A DNA stretch of 64,000 nucleotides from Catellatospora sp. TT07R-123 (lineage in GTDB: Bacteria > Actinomycetota > Actinomycetes > Mycobacteriales > Micromonosporaceae): the NCBI RefSeq assembly GCF_018327705.1, contig NZ_BNEM01000002.1, positions 1,860,001 through 1,924,000 of the forward strand. Reading direction: 5' to 3'. The first letter of the stretch is position 1; every line of letters begins with the position of its first letter. A program made the position numbers and the translations under genes. Below the pieces are notes generated by a model, which saw only the letters and a list, made by a program, of their open reading frames with translations, was not told where the DNA came from and ran no database searches. Below are positions 10,248 to 18,562 of this stretch, piece after piece.

Positions 10248-11150
10248 TCAGCCCTTGACCGCGCCCTGCATGATGCCGCCGATGATCTGGCGTCCCAGCA
10301 CGACGAACACCACCAGCAGCGGGACGGTCGCGATGAAGGCGCCCGTCAGCGTCAGGGAGAAGTCCGCCACGTACCCGCTGGCCAGGGTCGACAGTGCGGT
10401 CTGCACCGTCGGGTCCTCGGGGGTGAGCACGACCAGGGGCCAGAAGAAGTCGTTCCAGGCCGTCATGAAGGTCAGCATGCCCAGCACCGCGGCGGCGGGC
10501 TTCGCCGCCGGGAGCACCACGTGCCAGAAGATCCGGATGGTGGTGCAGCCGTCGGCGCGCGCCGCCTCCAGCAGCTCGGTCGGAACCGCTTCCGACAGGT
10601 ACTGCGTCATGAAGAACACGCCGAACGCGTTGACCATCGCGGGCACGATGACCGCGTAGATCTGGCCCGTCCACTCGATCTTCGCCATCAGCATGTACAG
10701 CGGGATGACACCCAGCTGGTTCGGGATCATCATCGTGGCGATGATGATGAGCAGCATCGCGTTGCGGCCCTTGAAGGTCAGCTTGGCGAACGCGAACCCG
10801 GCCAGGGTCGAGAACAGCACCACGCTGATCGTGATCGCACCGGAGACCATGAACGAGTTGGCCAGCGCCTTGAAGAACGGGACCGTGCCGAACGCCCGCT
10901 CGACGTTGGCCCACAGGTTGCCGCCGAGGCCGAGCGGCGGCGGAACCTGGCCGAGGACGCCGTTGTCGTGCGAACCGACCACCAGCATCCAGTACAGCGG
11001 GAACGCCGCGAAGAAGGCCAGGGCCAGCAGCGACAGGTAGGTGAGCTTGCCGGGGCGGCGTTCGGCGTTGAACACCCGGCGGCGGCGCGGCGCCTCGGGC
11101 GCCCGGACCGCGGCCGGCTCGGTCGAGTGGCGGCTCAGGGTCGTGGTCAT
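10248..11150 (-). CDS. cebG: Sugar ABC transporter permease, CebG-like
   Basis: 300 residues with six predicted membrane helices (MalG type). The EAA loop reads ELLEAARADGCTTIRIFWHVVLPAAKPA, the site that contacts the ATPase. It overlaps the upstream permease by 4 bp (ATGA), so translation is coupled. With the CebF-like permease and CebE-like binding protein it forms an importer for cello-oligosaccharides or a related beta-glucan product. The ATPase (an MsiK-like shared one, by analogy with Streptomyces) is not in the window. The symbol rests on operon layout and regulator context. Confidence 0.85.
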   Translation of the reverse strand: MTTTLSRHSTEPAAVRAPEAPRRRRVFNAERRPGKLTYLSLLALAFFAAFPLYWMLVVGSHDNGVLGQVPPPLGLGGNLWANVERAFGTVPFFKALANSFMVSGAITISVVLFSTLAGFAFAKLTFKGRNAMLLIIIATMMIPNQLGVIPLYMLMAKIEWTGQIYAVIVPAMVNAFGVFFMTQYLSEAVPTELLEAARADGCTTIRIFWHVVLPAAKPAAAVLGMLTFMTAWNDFFWPLVVLTPEDPTVQTALSTLASGYVADFSLTLTGAFIATVPLLVVFVVLGRQIIGGIMQGAVKG

Positions 11151-12046
11151 CGCGAACTCCGCACACGGCTGGTCAGCAGGTAGTTGATCGCGGCGACGAT
11201 GACGATGATGAAGAACATCACCCAGGCCGCGGTCGAGGCGTAGCCGAAGTCGAAACGGGAGAAGCCGACCTCGTACAGGTACAGCGACAGCGTCTGGAAC
11301 TGCCGGTCCGAACCGCCGGTCACCGACGCCCCGCCGAACAGCAGCGGTTCGGCCAGGACCTGCATGCCGCCGATCGTGGAGATGATGACCGTGAAGATGA
11401 TCGTCGGGCGGATCGCCGGGACCGTGATCCGGGTGAGCTGCTGGAAGCTGCTCGCACCGTCCAGCGACGCCGCGTCGTAGAGGTCCTTCGACACCGCCTG
11501 CATCGCGGCCAGGTAGATCAGGGCGTTGTAGCCCGTCCACCGCCAGATGATCATGACCGAGATCGCGATCTGCGACGACGCCGTGCCGGCCTGCCAATCG
11601 ATGCGGCCGAGGCCGAGCGAGTCCAGCAGCCAGTTGATCAGGCCGTAGTCCTTGCCGAAGATCTGGCCGAAGATGATGGCGACGGCCGCGACGGACGTGA
11701 TGTTGGGCAGCAGCGCGGACATGCGCCAGAACGTGGGCGCCCGCAGGCGCTGGTTGAGCACGTGCGCCAGCACGAGGGCCATGATCAGCTGGGGAACGGT
11801 GGACATCACCCAGATCTGGGCGGTGTTGCGCAGCGCGTTCCAGAAGTACTCGTCGGCGAACAGGTCCTTGTAGTTCTGGATGCCCACGAACGGGTGCGTA
11901 TCCGCGAGCAGGCTCCAGTCGTGCAGCGACACCCACGCCGTGTAGATGAGCGGGAACACCCCGAACGCGGCGAACAGCACGAAGAACGGCAGCACGTACA
12001 GGTAGGGCGATGCCTTGAGGTCAAGGCGGTAGAACGCGTTTCTCAT
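11147..12046 (-). CDS. cebF: Sugar ABC transporter permease, CebF-like
   Basis: 299 residues from ATG 12046, preceded by GAAGGGA. MalF-type inner-membrane permease with six helices and an EAA loop (LYDAASLDGASSFQQLTRITVPAIRP). A longer frame exists, but its extra residues come from the GC-rich hairpin before the gene and look non-coding. It is second in the binding protein - permease - permease operon and overlaps the next gene by 4 bp. Confidence 0.87.
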   Translation of the reverse strand: MRNAFYRLDLKASPYLYVLPFFVLFAAFGVFPLIYTAWVSLHDWSLLADTHPFVGIQNYKDLFADEYFWNALRNTAQIWVMSTVPQLIMALVLAHVLNQRLRAPTFWRMSALLPNITSVAAVAIIFGQIFGKDYGLINWLLDSLGLGRIDWQAGTASSQIAISVMIIWRWTGYNALIYLAAMQAVSKDLYDAASLDGASSFQQLTRITVPAIRPTIIFTVIISTIGGMQVLAEPLLFGGASVTGGSDRQFQTLSLYLYEVGFSRFDFGYASTAAWVMFFIIVIVAAINYLLTSRVRSSR

Positions 12047-12078
12047 GGTCGAGCGGTCCCTTCGACTACCGGGAATGT

Positions 12079-12124
12079 GGCCGGGGCCCGGCCGCCGCGT
12101 CCTCGCGGCGGCCGGGCCCCGGCC
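12079..12124 (-). terminator. 21-bp intercistronic stem-loop between cebE and cebF
   Basis: Perfect 21-bp arms (12079-12099 and 12104-12124) with a 4-nt loop TCCT lie in the 83-bp gap. This is likely an attenuating or mRNA-stabilising hairpin that makes binding protein more abundant than permeases, as is common in ABC operons. It could also stop part of the transcription. Confidence 0.75.
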
Positions 12125-12129
12125 GTGGT

Positions 12130-13416
12130 TCACAGGAGAGCCTTGACGTCCTTGACAGCCTGGGTCCAGGCCTCGTCCGGCTTCTGCTTGCCCTGCTCGA
12201 CCCGGGTCAGGCCGTTCTGGATCGCGGTGTTGATGTCACCGGACTTCGGGCCCATGTACTGCGGCACCATGGTGCTGACAGACTTCGAGAAGATCTGGCC
12301 GACCGGCGCGTTGTTGAAGAACGGGTTCTTGAAGTCCTTGATCACCGGCTGCTCGTACAGCGACACCGTCGACGGGAAGTTGCCCAGGGCCCGGAACACC
12401 TTCGCCTGCTGCTCCGGCGCCACCAGCCACTTGGCCAGCTTCGACGCCTCAGCAACGTTCTTGCCCTGCTTGGGCAGCGTCAGGAACGAACCACCCCAGT
12501 TACCGCCACCACCGGGGATACCGGCGATGTCCCACTTACCCGAGGAGTCCTTGGCCTGCGACTGGATGTAGGCCATCATCCACGACGGGCAGGCGAGCGT
12601 GACGAACGAACCGTTGGCCATACCCGCGTTCCAGTCCGCCGACCAGGCGGCGATCTTCGCCGACAGGCCCTTGTTGATCGCGTCGATCGTCAGGTCCCAG
12701 GCCTTCTTCACACCGGGGTTGGTCTCCACGACGACGTTGGCGCCGTCGTAGATGCCGACCGGCTGCTGGCCGAGGACGGAGCGGTACATGACCGTCGGGC
12801 CGTCCATCCACGAGGAGCCCTTGACGTTGGCGGCCTTGAAGCGCTCGCCGGCCTTGATGTAGTCCTCCCACGTCGGCCACAGCTTGGTGACCTCTTCGCG
12901 GTCGGTCGGCAGGCCGGCCTTCTCGAAGATGTCGCGGCGGTAGCACATCGCCATGCCGCCGACGTCGGTGCCCAGGCCGATGACCTCACCGGAGGCGGCC
13001 GAACCCTGCTGCCACTTCCACGCCGGCCACTGCGCCTTGATCTCCGCCGCGCCGTAGTCGGCCCAGTTGTAGAACTTGCCGGGGTTCGCGGTGAACTGGC
13101 CCGCCCAGCCCTCCTCGATCGCCTCGATGTCAGCCGCACCCGTGTTCGTCGCCAGGTGAGCCGCCAGGTTCTTGTGGTGGTCCTCAGCCTTCGTGATCCG
13201 CTCAGTGATCTCGACGTTCGGGTTGAGCTGCATGTACTCCTTGTACAGATCCTTGTAACCGAACTCGCCGAACGTGGCGATGGTCAGCTTGACCTTGCCA
13301 CCCGGCTTCGCCGGGTCGTCGCTACCGCCGCAAGCGGCGGTGGTCAGCGCGAGCGCGGCCGCGAGCAGCGGCGCCGCGACGGCGGTCAACCGCCGGCGGG
13401 AAAACGCGGAATGCAT
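12130..13416 (-). CDS. cebE: Sugar ABC transporter substrate-binding lipoprotein, CebE-like
   Basis: 428 residues. The lipobox TTAACGG gives a lipid-anchored cysteine. The mature part is a type 1 extracellular solute-binding protein (MalE/CebE type), with aromatic residues common in sugar sites (GNWGGSFLTLP, NWADYGAAEI, WMDGPTVMYRS). It captures oligosaccharide outside the membrane for the two permeases downstream. GGAGGA lies about 6 nt before ATG 13416. A perfect CebR-type operator is 74 bp upstream. The combination with a CebR-like gene and a GH1 beta-glucosidase mirrors cebR-cebEFG-bglC of Streptomyces; the ligand (cellobiose, laminari-oligosaccharide or similar) is inferred. Confidence 0.88.
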   Translation of the reverse strand: MHSAFSRRRLTAVAAPLLAAALALTTAACGGSDDPAKPGGKVKLTIATFGEFGYKDLYKEYMQLNPNVEITERITKAEDHHKNLAAHLATNTGAADIEAIEEGWAGQFTANPGKFYNWADYGAAEIKAQWPAWKWQQGSAASGEVIGLGTDVGGMAMCYRRDIFEKAGLPTDREEVTKLWPTWEDYIKAGERFKAANVKGSSWMDGPTVMYRSVLGQQPVGIYDGANVVVETNPGVKKAWDLTIDAINKGLSAKIAAWSADWNAGMANGSFVTLACPSWMMAYIQSQAKDSSGKWDIAGIPGGGGNWGGSFLTLPKQGKNVAEASKLAKWLVAPEQQAKVFRALGNFPSTVSLYEQPVIKDFKNPFFNNAPVGQIFSKSVSTMVPQYMGPKSGDINTAIQNGLTRVEQGKQKPDEAWTQAVKDVKALL

Positions 13417-13489
13417 GGAGTGTCCTCCAGACAGGAAGGTTTAGGGGGTGTTTCAAGCAGTTGCGCGGAGGTGGTGCGGTAGTGCGATT

Positions 13490-13503
13490 GGAGAGCGCTC
13501 TCC
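13490..13503. promoter_or_regulatory. LacI/CebR-type operator
   Basis: Perfect GGAGAGCGCTCTCC, 74 bp upstream of cebE, in the gap between cebE and the regulator stop. Confidence 0.88.
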
Positions 13504-13626
13504 CACAGAGGAGCATGTTCTCCTGCCCCGCCCGTGTCAAGGGGCCATTACCGTTCCGTTACGCGCCTCGGGCGCGCACGCCGAAAAGACCTGGAACGAC
13601 CAGGCCTTAGGCTGTTTCGTCGATGC

Positions 13627-14679
13627 TCAGGCGGACTGGCGGACCACGAGTTCGGGCTCGAAAATCACCGACGTGGTGCGGTGCCCGCGCTGGTCGATCC
13701 GGGCCAGCAGCAGCCGCGCCATCTCGGCCGCCATGTCCTCGACCGGCTGGCGCACGGTCGTCAGCGGCGGCCTGCCCGTGGTCGCGGCACTGGAGTCATC
13801 GAAGCCGATCACCGCAACGTCCTCGGGAACACGTCTCCCATGATCGCGAAGGACCATCAGCGCGCCCTGGGCCATCACGTCGCTGGCCACGAAGATGCCG
13901 TCGACCTCGGGATACTCCCGCAGCAGCTGTTCCACGGCCTGCTCGGCGCCATCCTGGGTGAAGCCCCCGTCGTAGGACGGGACGTAGGCGAAGCCGTGCT
14001 TGGCCATCGCCTCCCGGAAACCGTTGAGGCGGTCCGCACCGGCGGGCATGTCCACCGAGCCGGAGATCGTCGCCACGTGCTGGCAACCGCGCGAGGCCAG
14101 GTGGTCGGCGGCCTGCCGGGTGCCGTTGTACGTCGCCACGTCGACATAGCTGATCGGCATGGGCGAGGCGGGGCGGCCGTACAGCACCGCGGGCACCGCG
14201 GCCTCGGCCAGCAGCCCCGGCAGCGGGTCGTGCGGGTGCAGCGAGATGACCACGACCCCGTCGACCTGGCCCTGGCGCACGTCGGCGACGATCTTCTGGC
14301 AGGCGTCCTCGTCCCCGGCCAAAGTCAGCGCCAGGTGCACCCCGACCGGGCGCAGCACGCTGAGCACGCCGCCCACCACGCGGCCGAAGAACGGGTCGGA
14401 GAAGAACCGGCCCATGAACGGGTCGTCCGCGGTGCGGCTCTCCGCCTCGGAGACCACCAGCGCGATGGCACCGGTGCGGCCGGTGACCAGCGAGCGGGCC
14501 GCCCGGTTGGGCACGTAGCCGGTGGCGGTGACCGCGTCCCAGACCGTCTTGTGCAGCGCCGGATCCACGTTGCGGATGTTGTTGATCACGCGGGAGACGG
14601 TCGCCCGGGACACGCCCGCGACCTGCGCGACGTCCTCTAGGGTGGGCAGCCGCGGCGCTGGGGGTCGGTCACTGCTCAT
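13627..14679 (-). CDS. cebR: LacI-family repressor, CebR-like
   Basis: 350 residues. An N-terminal LacI helix-turn-helix (TLEDVAQVAGVSRATVSRVIN, about 12-33) and hinge (YVPNRAARSL) are followed by a periplasmic-binding-protein-like effector domain (about 70-345). It should bind the palindrome GGAGAGCGCTCTCC and release it when a sugar effector is present; by analogy with Streptomyces CebR the effector is cellobiose or cellotriose. Its own operator at 14701-14714 is 22 bp upstream, which predicts autorepression. The same site precedes the neighbouring hydrolases, importer and beta-glucosidase. Confidence 0.88.
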   Translation of the reverse strand: MSSDRPPAPRLPTLEDVAQVAGVSRATVSRVINNIRNVDPALHKTVWDAVTATGYVPNRAARSLVTGRTGAIALVVSEAESRTADDPFMGRFFSDPFFGRVVGGVLSVLRPVGVHLALTLAGDEDACQKIVADVRQGQVDGVVVISLHPHDPLPGLLAEAAVPAVLYGRPASPMPISYVDVATYNGTRQAADHLASRGCQHVATISGSVDMPAGADRLNGFREAMAKHGFAYVPSYDGGFTQDGAEQAVEQLLREYPEVDGIFVASDVMAQGALMVLRDHGRRVPEDVAVIGFDDSSAATTGRPPLTTVRQPVEDMAAEMARLLLARIDQRGHRTTSVIFEPELVVRQSA

Positions 14680-14700
14680 GAGCGAATTTATAGCACAGGC

Positions 14701-14714
14701 GGAGAGCGCTCTCC
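14701..14714. promoter_or_regulatory. LacI/CebR-type operator, autoregulatory
   Basis: Perfect GGAGAGCGCTCTCC, 22 bp upstream of the regulator start. Confidence 0.87.
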
Positions 14715-14785
14715 CTCCCCCACCTGCGCAGAATGGTGCGGCGGGGGCCCTCGCGGACCGCCCGCCGCACTCTACGCCGACCAGG

Positions 14786-17700
14786 TCAGCCCTGGTAGAC
14801 CCCGAACTCCCACAGCGAGTAGCCGTAGGCGGTGTTGCGCGTGAGACCGTTCATCCGTACGTACCGGCCGCTGGCATTGACCGGGATCACGTCGAACCCG
14901 CCGTTGCCGTTGGTGGTCGAGTAGACCGTCGTCCAGTTCGTGCCGTCGTTGGAGACCTGGACCTGGTACGACTTGGCCGAGGCCGTCTCCCACGCCAGCA
15001 GCACGTTGTTGAACGACTTCACCGAGCCCAGGTCGCACTGGAGCCACGCCGTGTCCACCCACTCGCTCGCCCAGCGGGTGCCGTAGTTGTTGTCGGTGGC
15101 GTACGACGGCAGCTGCGGGCCGTTGGTGCCGGTCGGCTGGTAGGTCGACGCGGTGCACGGCTTGTTCAGCGCGATATTGGTGCCCGGCACCGTCGGCGGC
15201 ACGACCTTGAACGACTTCTGCTCGATGCCGACGTTGCCGTAGCCGTCGAAGGCGTACACGTACACCTTCCACACGCCCAGCTGCTCCGGCGCGGTCACCT
15301 GGAACTCGTTGCTGCCGAGCTGGGTGAACCGGACGTTGGAGAAGCCGGTGTTGCCGTTGATGTGCTTGTTGCTGAACATCAGGTTGTACCGGATCGCGTC
15401 ACCGTTGGGGTCCGACGCCCCGGCGTACACGGTGAACGTGCCGCCCGCGGGCACCGTGGTCTGGTTCGACAGCGTCAGGCTGGAGAACTCCGGCGGGGTG
15501 TTGGCGTAGGCCGTGCCGGAGTACGCCTGCTTGAGCGCGTGGTAGCCGAGCCGGCGCCAGCCGCCGGTCAGCGTGTTGAGCCAGACGCCGCCGAAATCGT
15601 TCTCCAGGCCGTAGTGGAACTCGGTGGCCCCGAGCGCCACGCCTGGGTGGCTGAGGATGGCGTTCCAGCTGGCCGTGTAACCGGCCTTCTTCTGCACGTC
15701 GGTGGGCTCGGTCGGCACCCCGTTGAGGTCGTTGGGCACCTCCCACTCGCCGTCGGGGCCGCCCTCGGTCACCACGTACGGCTTGTTGTAGCCGCCGTTG
15801 ATCCAGGCCTGCTTCACTCCGCCGATGGCGCCGTAGGAGTTGATCGCCCACAGGTCCAGGTTCGGAGCGTTGTTCTTGTAGTACGGCCAGGCGCCCACCC
15901 AGGCGTCGGTCGAGGTGACCGGGTGGTTCGGATCGGCGGCGTGGATCGCGATCGCGACCTCGTTGACGAAGGCCGCGTACGCGTTGCGCCGCGCCTCGAC
16001 CTCGGCGGCCGGCAGGCCGTGGTCCTGCATCGTGAGCAGCACCTCGTTGCCGACGTCCCACATCAGCACGCCCTGGCGGTTCTTGAGCGTGTTGACCCGG
16101 GCCACGATCTCGGCCTTCACCGAGGTCTTGTACGCGGTGTCGTTGACGTAGTCGGCGCCCTGGTTGAGCCAGTGGCCGACGATCACCTTGATGCCCTGGC
16201 GGGCGGCGGTGTCCAGCAGCACCGGGGTCTGCGTGTCGTCCACGCCCCAGGTGCGGATGGTGTTGACGCCCATGTTCTTCAGGTCGCGCATGTAGCCGTC
16301 GGCAGCACCCTGCGGCGGACCGTAGGTCAGGCCCTTCACCAGGTACGCCGCGCCGTTGACCTGGAGCTGCCAGTTGCCCTGGGTGCCGGTGACCTTGACG
16401 ACGCTCGGACCGGCCGGGACGGCCGGGTCGGTCATCGCCGGGGCGGTGGCGCCCACCTGCCGCGACACGGTCACCTTGTCCACGGCGAGGACGCCGCCGG
16501 AGCTGGTGTCCGGGGTCGGCACGGTCTCGCCCGCGATCGCGTTCGGGTAGAGGCCGCCGATGGCCAGGTCGAGCCGCAGGTAGAAGCCGTGGTGCACGGC
16601 CGCGTCCCAGGCGGCGACGCCGACCTGGCTCTCGCGCACGACGTAGGTCTGCACCCCGTCGAGGTAGAAGCGGATCTCCTCGTCGGTCTTGGTGCGGTCG
16701 ATGACCTGCGCGTACTCGTGGAACGCGGTCTGGCAGCCCATGCAGCTGGCCAGGCCCGAGGTGCGGCCGTTGTACTCACCGCAGGGCCCGTCCGGGGCGG
16801 TGCCGCAGTGCAGCGTGTTCGACAGCTGGCTGCGCCCGTTGACGCCGCTCATGATGTCGGTCTCGCCGACGCCGGGCCAGTTGTTGTAGTTGCCCCGGTA
16901 CGCCGCGCCGGTGGACCGGAACGCGGGCCAGTAGCCCAGGCCGTTGGCCGGGTTGGGCTGCTGGATCACCGCGGAGAAGCGGGTCAGCTCGCCCGCGGCC
17001 GGGGTGAAGTCGGTGCGCTGGGTCTCCAGCCGGCCCGAGGTCCAGTTGCCCGCGCCGTCGCGGATCGCCTTGATGTTGAGCTTGCCGTCACCGGACAGGT
17101 AGACGTTGGCGGTCGACGCGCTGGCGGTCTCGATCTCGCTGGTGCCCCAGTTCGCCGCACCGCCCGGGTACTGCGTACCGGTGCGCAGCAGCCAGTTGGC
17201 CGCGCTCGGCGAGGTGTTGGCCGCACCGTCGAAGCTGTCCTCCCACACCGTCGTCCAGTTGCCGGACGGGCTGGGCGAGGTGCTCGGCGAGGTGCTCGGC
17301 GACGCGCTCGGGCTCGGCGGGGTGCCGCCCGCGAAGACGCGCATCTCCCACAGCGAGTAGCCGTAGCCGCCGACGCGGGCGGTGCCGTTCATGCGCACGT
17401 AGCGGCCGGTGCCGTTGACGGTCAGGCTCTGCGTGCCGCCGGTGCCGGCGGTCGTGGAGTAGACCGACGTCCAGTTGCTGCCGTCGGGCGAGGTCTGGAT
17501 CTGGAACGCGGTCGCGTACGCCGCCTCCCACACCAGCTCGACCTTGCAGATCGCGTACGACTGCCCGAGGTCCACCCGCAGCCACTGCGGGTCGGCGAAC
17601 AGGCTGCCCCAGCGGGTGGCGGTGTTGCCGTCGAACGCCTCAGCGGGCGTGCCGACCTCGACCGAGGACGCGGTGGCGGTCTTGCCCTGGGCCACGTTCG

Positions 17701-18262
17701 TGGTGCCGCAGGCACCGGCCGACGGCGACGGGTTGGTCCCGCCGATGCTGCCGATGACCTTGAACTCGTACAGCGAGTAGCCGTAGCCGCTGTTGCGGGC
17801 GGTGCCGTACATGCGCACGTAGCGGCCCGAGCCCGTGACGTTCAGGGTCTGGGTGCCGCCGGTGCCGGTGGTGGTGTTGTAGATCGAGGTCCAGTTGGTG
17901 GCGTCGTTGGACGTCTGGATCTGGAACGCGGTCCCGTAGGCGCCTTCCCACTGGAGCACGACCTGGCTGATGGTGGCGTTGCCCTGCAGGTCGACCTGCA
18001 GCCACTGCGGGTCGCTCCACTGGCTGCCCCAGCGGGTGCCGGCGTTGCCGTCGACCGCGTTGGCCGCGGTCAGGTCGGCGCCCTGGACGGAGGAGGCCGT
18101 GGCGGGCTTGCCCTGCGAGATGAGGGTGTCGGCCGCGTTGGCCGTGGCGAAGGGGACGATCAGGACCAGGGACGAGACGATGGTGGAGATCGCGACGGGG
18201 ATCGCGATCCGCCACCGGCGGGGCAGTCGCCTCGCGCCCGGGCTGGTGAGGGCGGGTGTCAT
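14786..18262 (-). CDS. Giant secreted glucanase-like protein: F5/8C x2, GH16-like, GH-A barrel, F5/8C
   Basis: 1158 residues. Domain order: signal peptide (to about 44), two F5/8-type C modules (about 44-180 and 188-320), a Ser/Pro/Thr linker, a GH16-like jelly roll (about 330-610), a GH2/GH5-like TIM barrel of clan GH-A (about 630-930), an Ig/cadherin-like module, and a C-terminal F5/8C module (about 1020-1155). The barrel has candidate acid/base E in WDVGNE (near 740) and nucleophile in VVTEGG (near 832). The GH16 motif reads GETDIMSG near 465: the first Glu and Asp are kept, but the second catalytic Glu is Ser. So the GH16 part may bind rather than cleave. The operator at 18328-18341 places it in the CebR-type regulon. 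Confidence 0.88.
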   Translation of the reverse strand: MTPALTSPGARRLPRRWRIAIPVAISTIVSSLVLIVPFATANAADTLISQGKPATASSVQGADLTAANAVDGNAGTRWGSQWSDPQWLQVDLQGNATISQVVLQWEGAYGTAFQIQTSNDATNWTSIYNTTTGTGGTQTLNVTGSGRYVRMYGTARNSGYGYSLYEFKVIGSIGGTNPSPSAGACGTTNVAQGKTATASSVEVGTPAEAFDGNTATRWGSLFADPQWLRVDLGQSYAICKVELVWEAAYATAFQIQTSPDGSNWTSVYSTTAGTGGTQSLTVNGTGRYVRMNGTARVGGYGYSLWEMRVFAGGTPPSPSASPSTSPSTSPSPSGNWTTVWEDSFDGAANTSPSAANWLLRTGTQYPGGAANWGTSEIETASASTANVYLSGDGKLNIKAIRDGAGNWTSGRLETQRTDFTPAAGELTRFSAVIQQPNPANGLGYWPAFRSTGAAYRGNYNNWPGVGETDIMSGVNGRSQLSNTLHCGTAPDGPCGEYNGRTSGLASCMGCQTAFHEYAQVIDRTKTDEEIRFYLDGVQTYVVRESQVGVAAWDAAVHHGFYLRLDLAIGGLYPNAIAGETVPTPDTSSGGVLAVDKVTVSRQVGATAPAMTDPAVPAGPSVVKVTGTQGNWQLQVNGAAYLVKGLTYGPPQGAADGYMRDLKNMGVNTIRTWGVDDTQTPVLLDTAARQGIKVIVGHWLNQGADYVNDTAYKTSVKAEIVARVNTLKNRQGVLMWDVGNEVLLTMQDHGLPAAEVEARRNAYAAFVNEVAIAIHAADPNHPVTSTDAWVGAWPYYKNNAPNLDLWAINSYGAIGGVKQAWINGGYNKPYVVTEGGPDGEWEVPNDLNGVPTEPTDVQKKAGYTASWNAILSHPGVALGATEFHYGLENDFGGVWLNTLTGGWRRLGYHALKQAYSGTAYANTPPEFSSLTLSNQTTVPAGGTFTVYAGASDPNGDAIRYNLMFSNKHINGNTGFSNVRFTQLGSNEFQVTAPEQLGVWKVYVYAFDGYGNVGIEQKSFKVVPPTVPGTNIALNKPCTASTYQPTGTNGPQLPSYATDNNYGTRWASEWVDTAWLQCDLGSVKSFNNVLLAWETASAKSYQVQVSNDGTNWTTVYSTTNGNGGFDVIPVNASGRYVRMNGLTRNTAYGYSLWEFGVYQG

Positions 18263-18327
18263 GGAGCTCCTACCTGTTCATCGGGGCGTTCGGAGGAGTC
18301 GGTTTCCGGGCCCGTTCGGGCCACGAT

Positions 18328-18341
18328 GGAGAGCGCTCTCC
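18328..18341. promoter_or_regulatory. LacI/CebR-type operator for the giant glucanase-like gene
   Basis: Perfect GGAGAGCGCTCTCC, 66 bp from the leftward start, in the 300-bp divergent gap shared with the GH1 gene. Confidence 0.87.
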
Positions 18342-18504
18342 GAGTGTTACGCCCAAATTTCCTCAGTGTCAAGACGGCGACGATCATCGGTGCCGACTCG
18401 CCCGGATCAATCCGTTTTGACCGATGGATTTGGCAAGACCGTTACGAGAAGAGCCGTTGGGCTCTTGACATCCGAGCCGTCCAACCGGGAGCCTTGGCCA
18501 AGTG

Positions 18505-18518
18505 GGAGAGCGCTCTCC
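18505..18518. promoter_or_regulatory. LacI/CebR-type operator for the GH1 gene
   Basis: Perfect GGAGAGCGCTCTCC, 45 bp upstream of the rightward GH1 start. The divergent gap therefore carries one operator per promoter. Confidence 0.88.
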
Positions 18519-18562
18519 ATTGCGTTTCCCGCATCGCTGCCCGGCACATCGAGAGGTAATCC

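Noticed and set aside
7765-11166. 1133-codon minus-strand frame
   Set aside because: It runs across three real genes in other frames plus intergenic DNA; the real proteins show complete domains.
14522-18559. 1345-codon open frame on the plus strand
   Set aside because: It is the shadow of the 1158-residue minus-strand enzyme and of part of the regulator; low-complexity translation with no recognisable fold.
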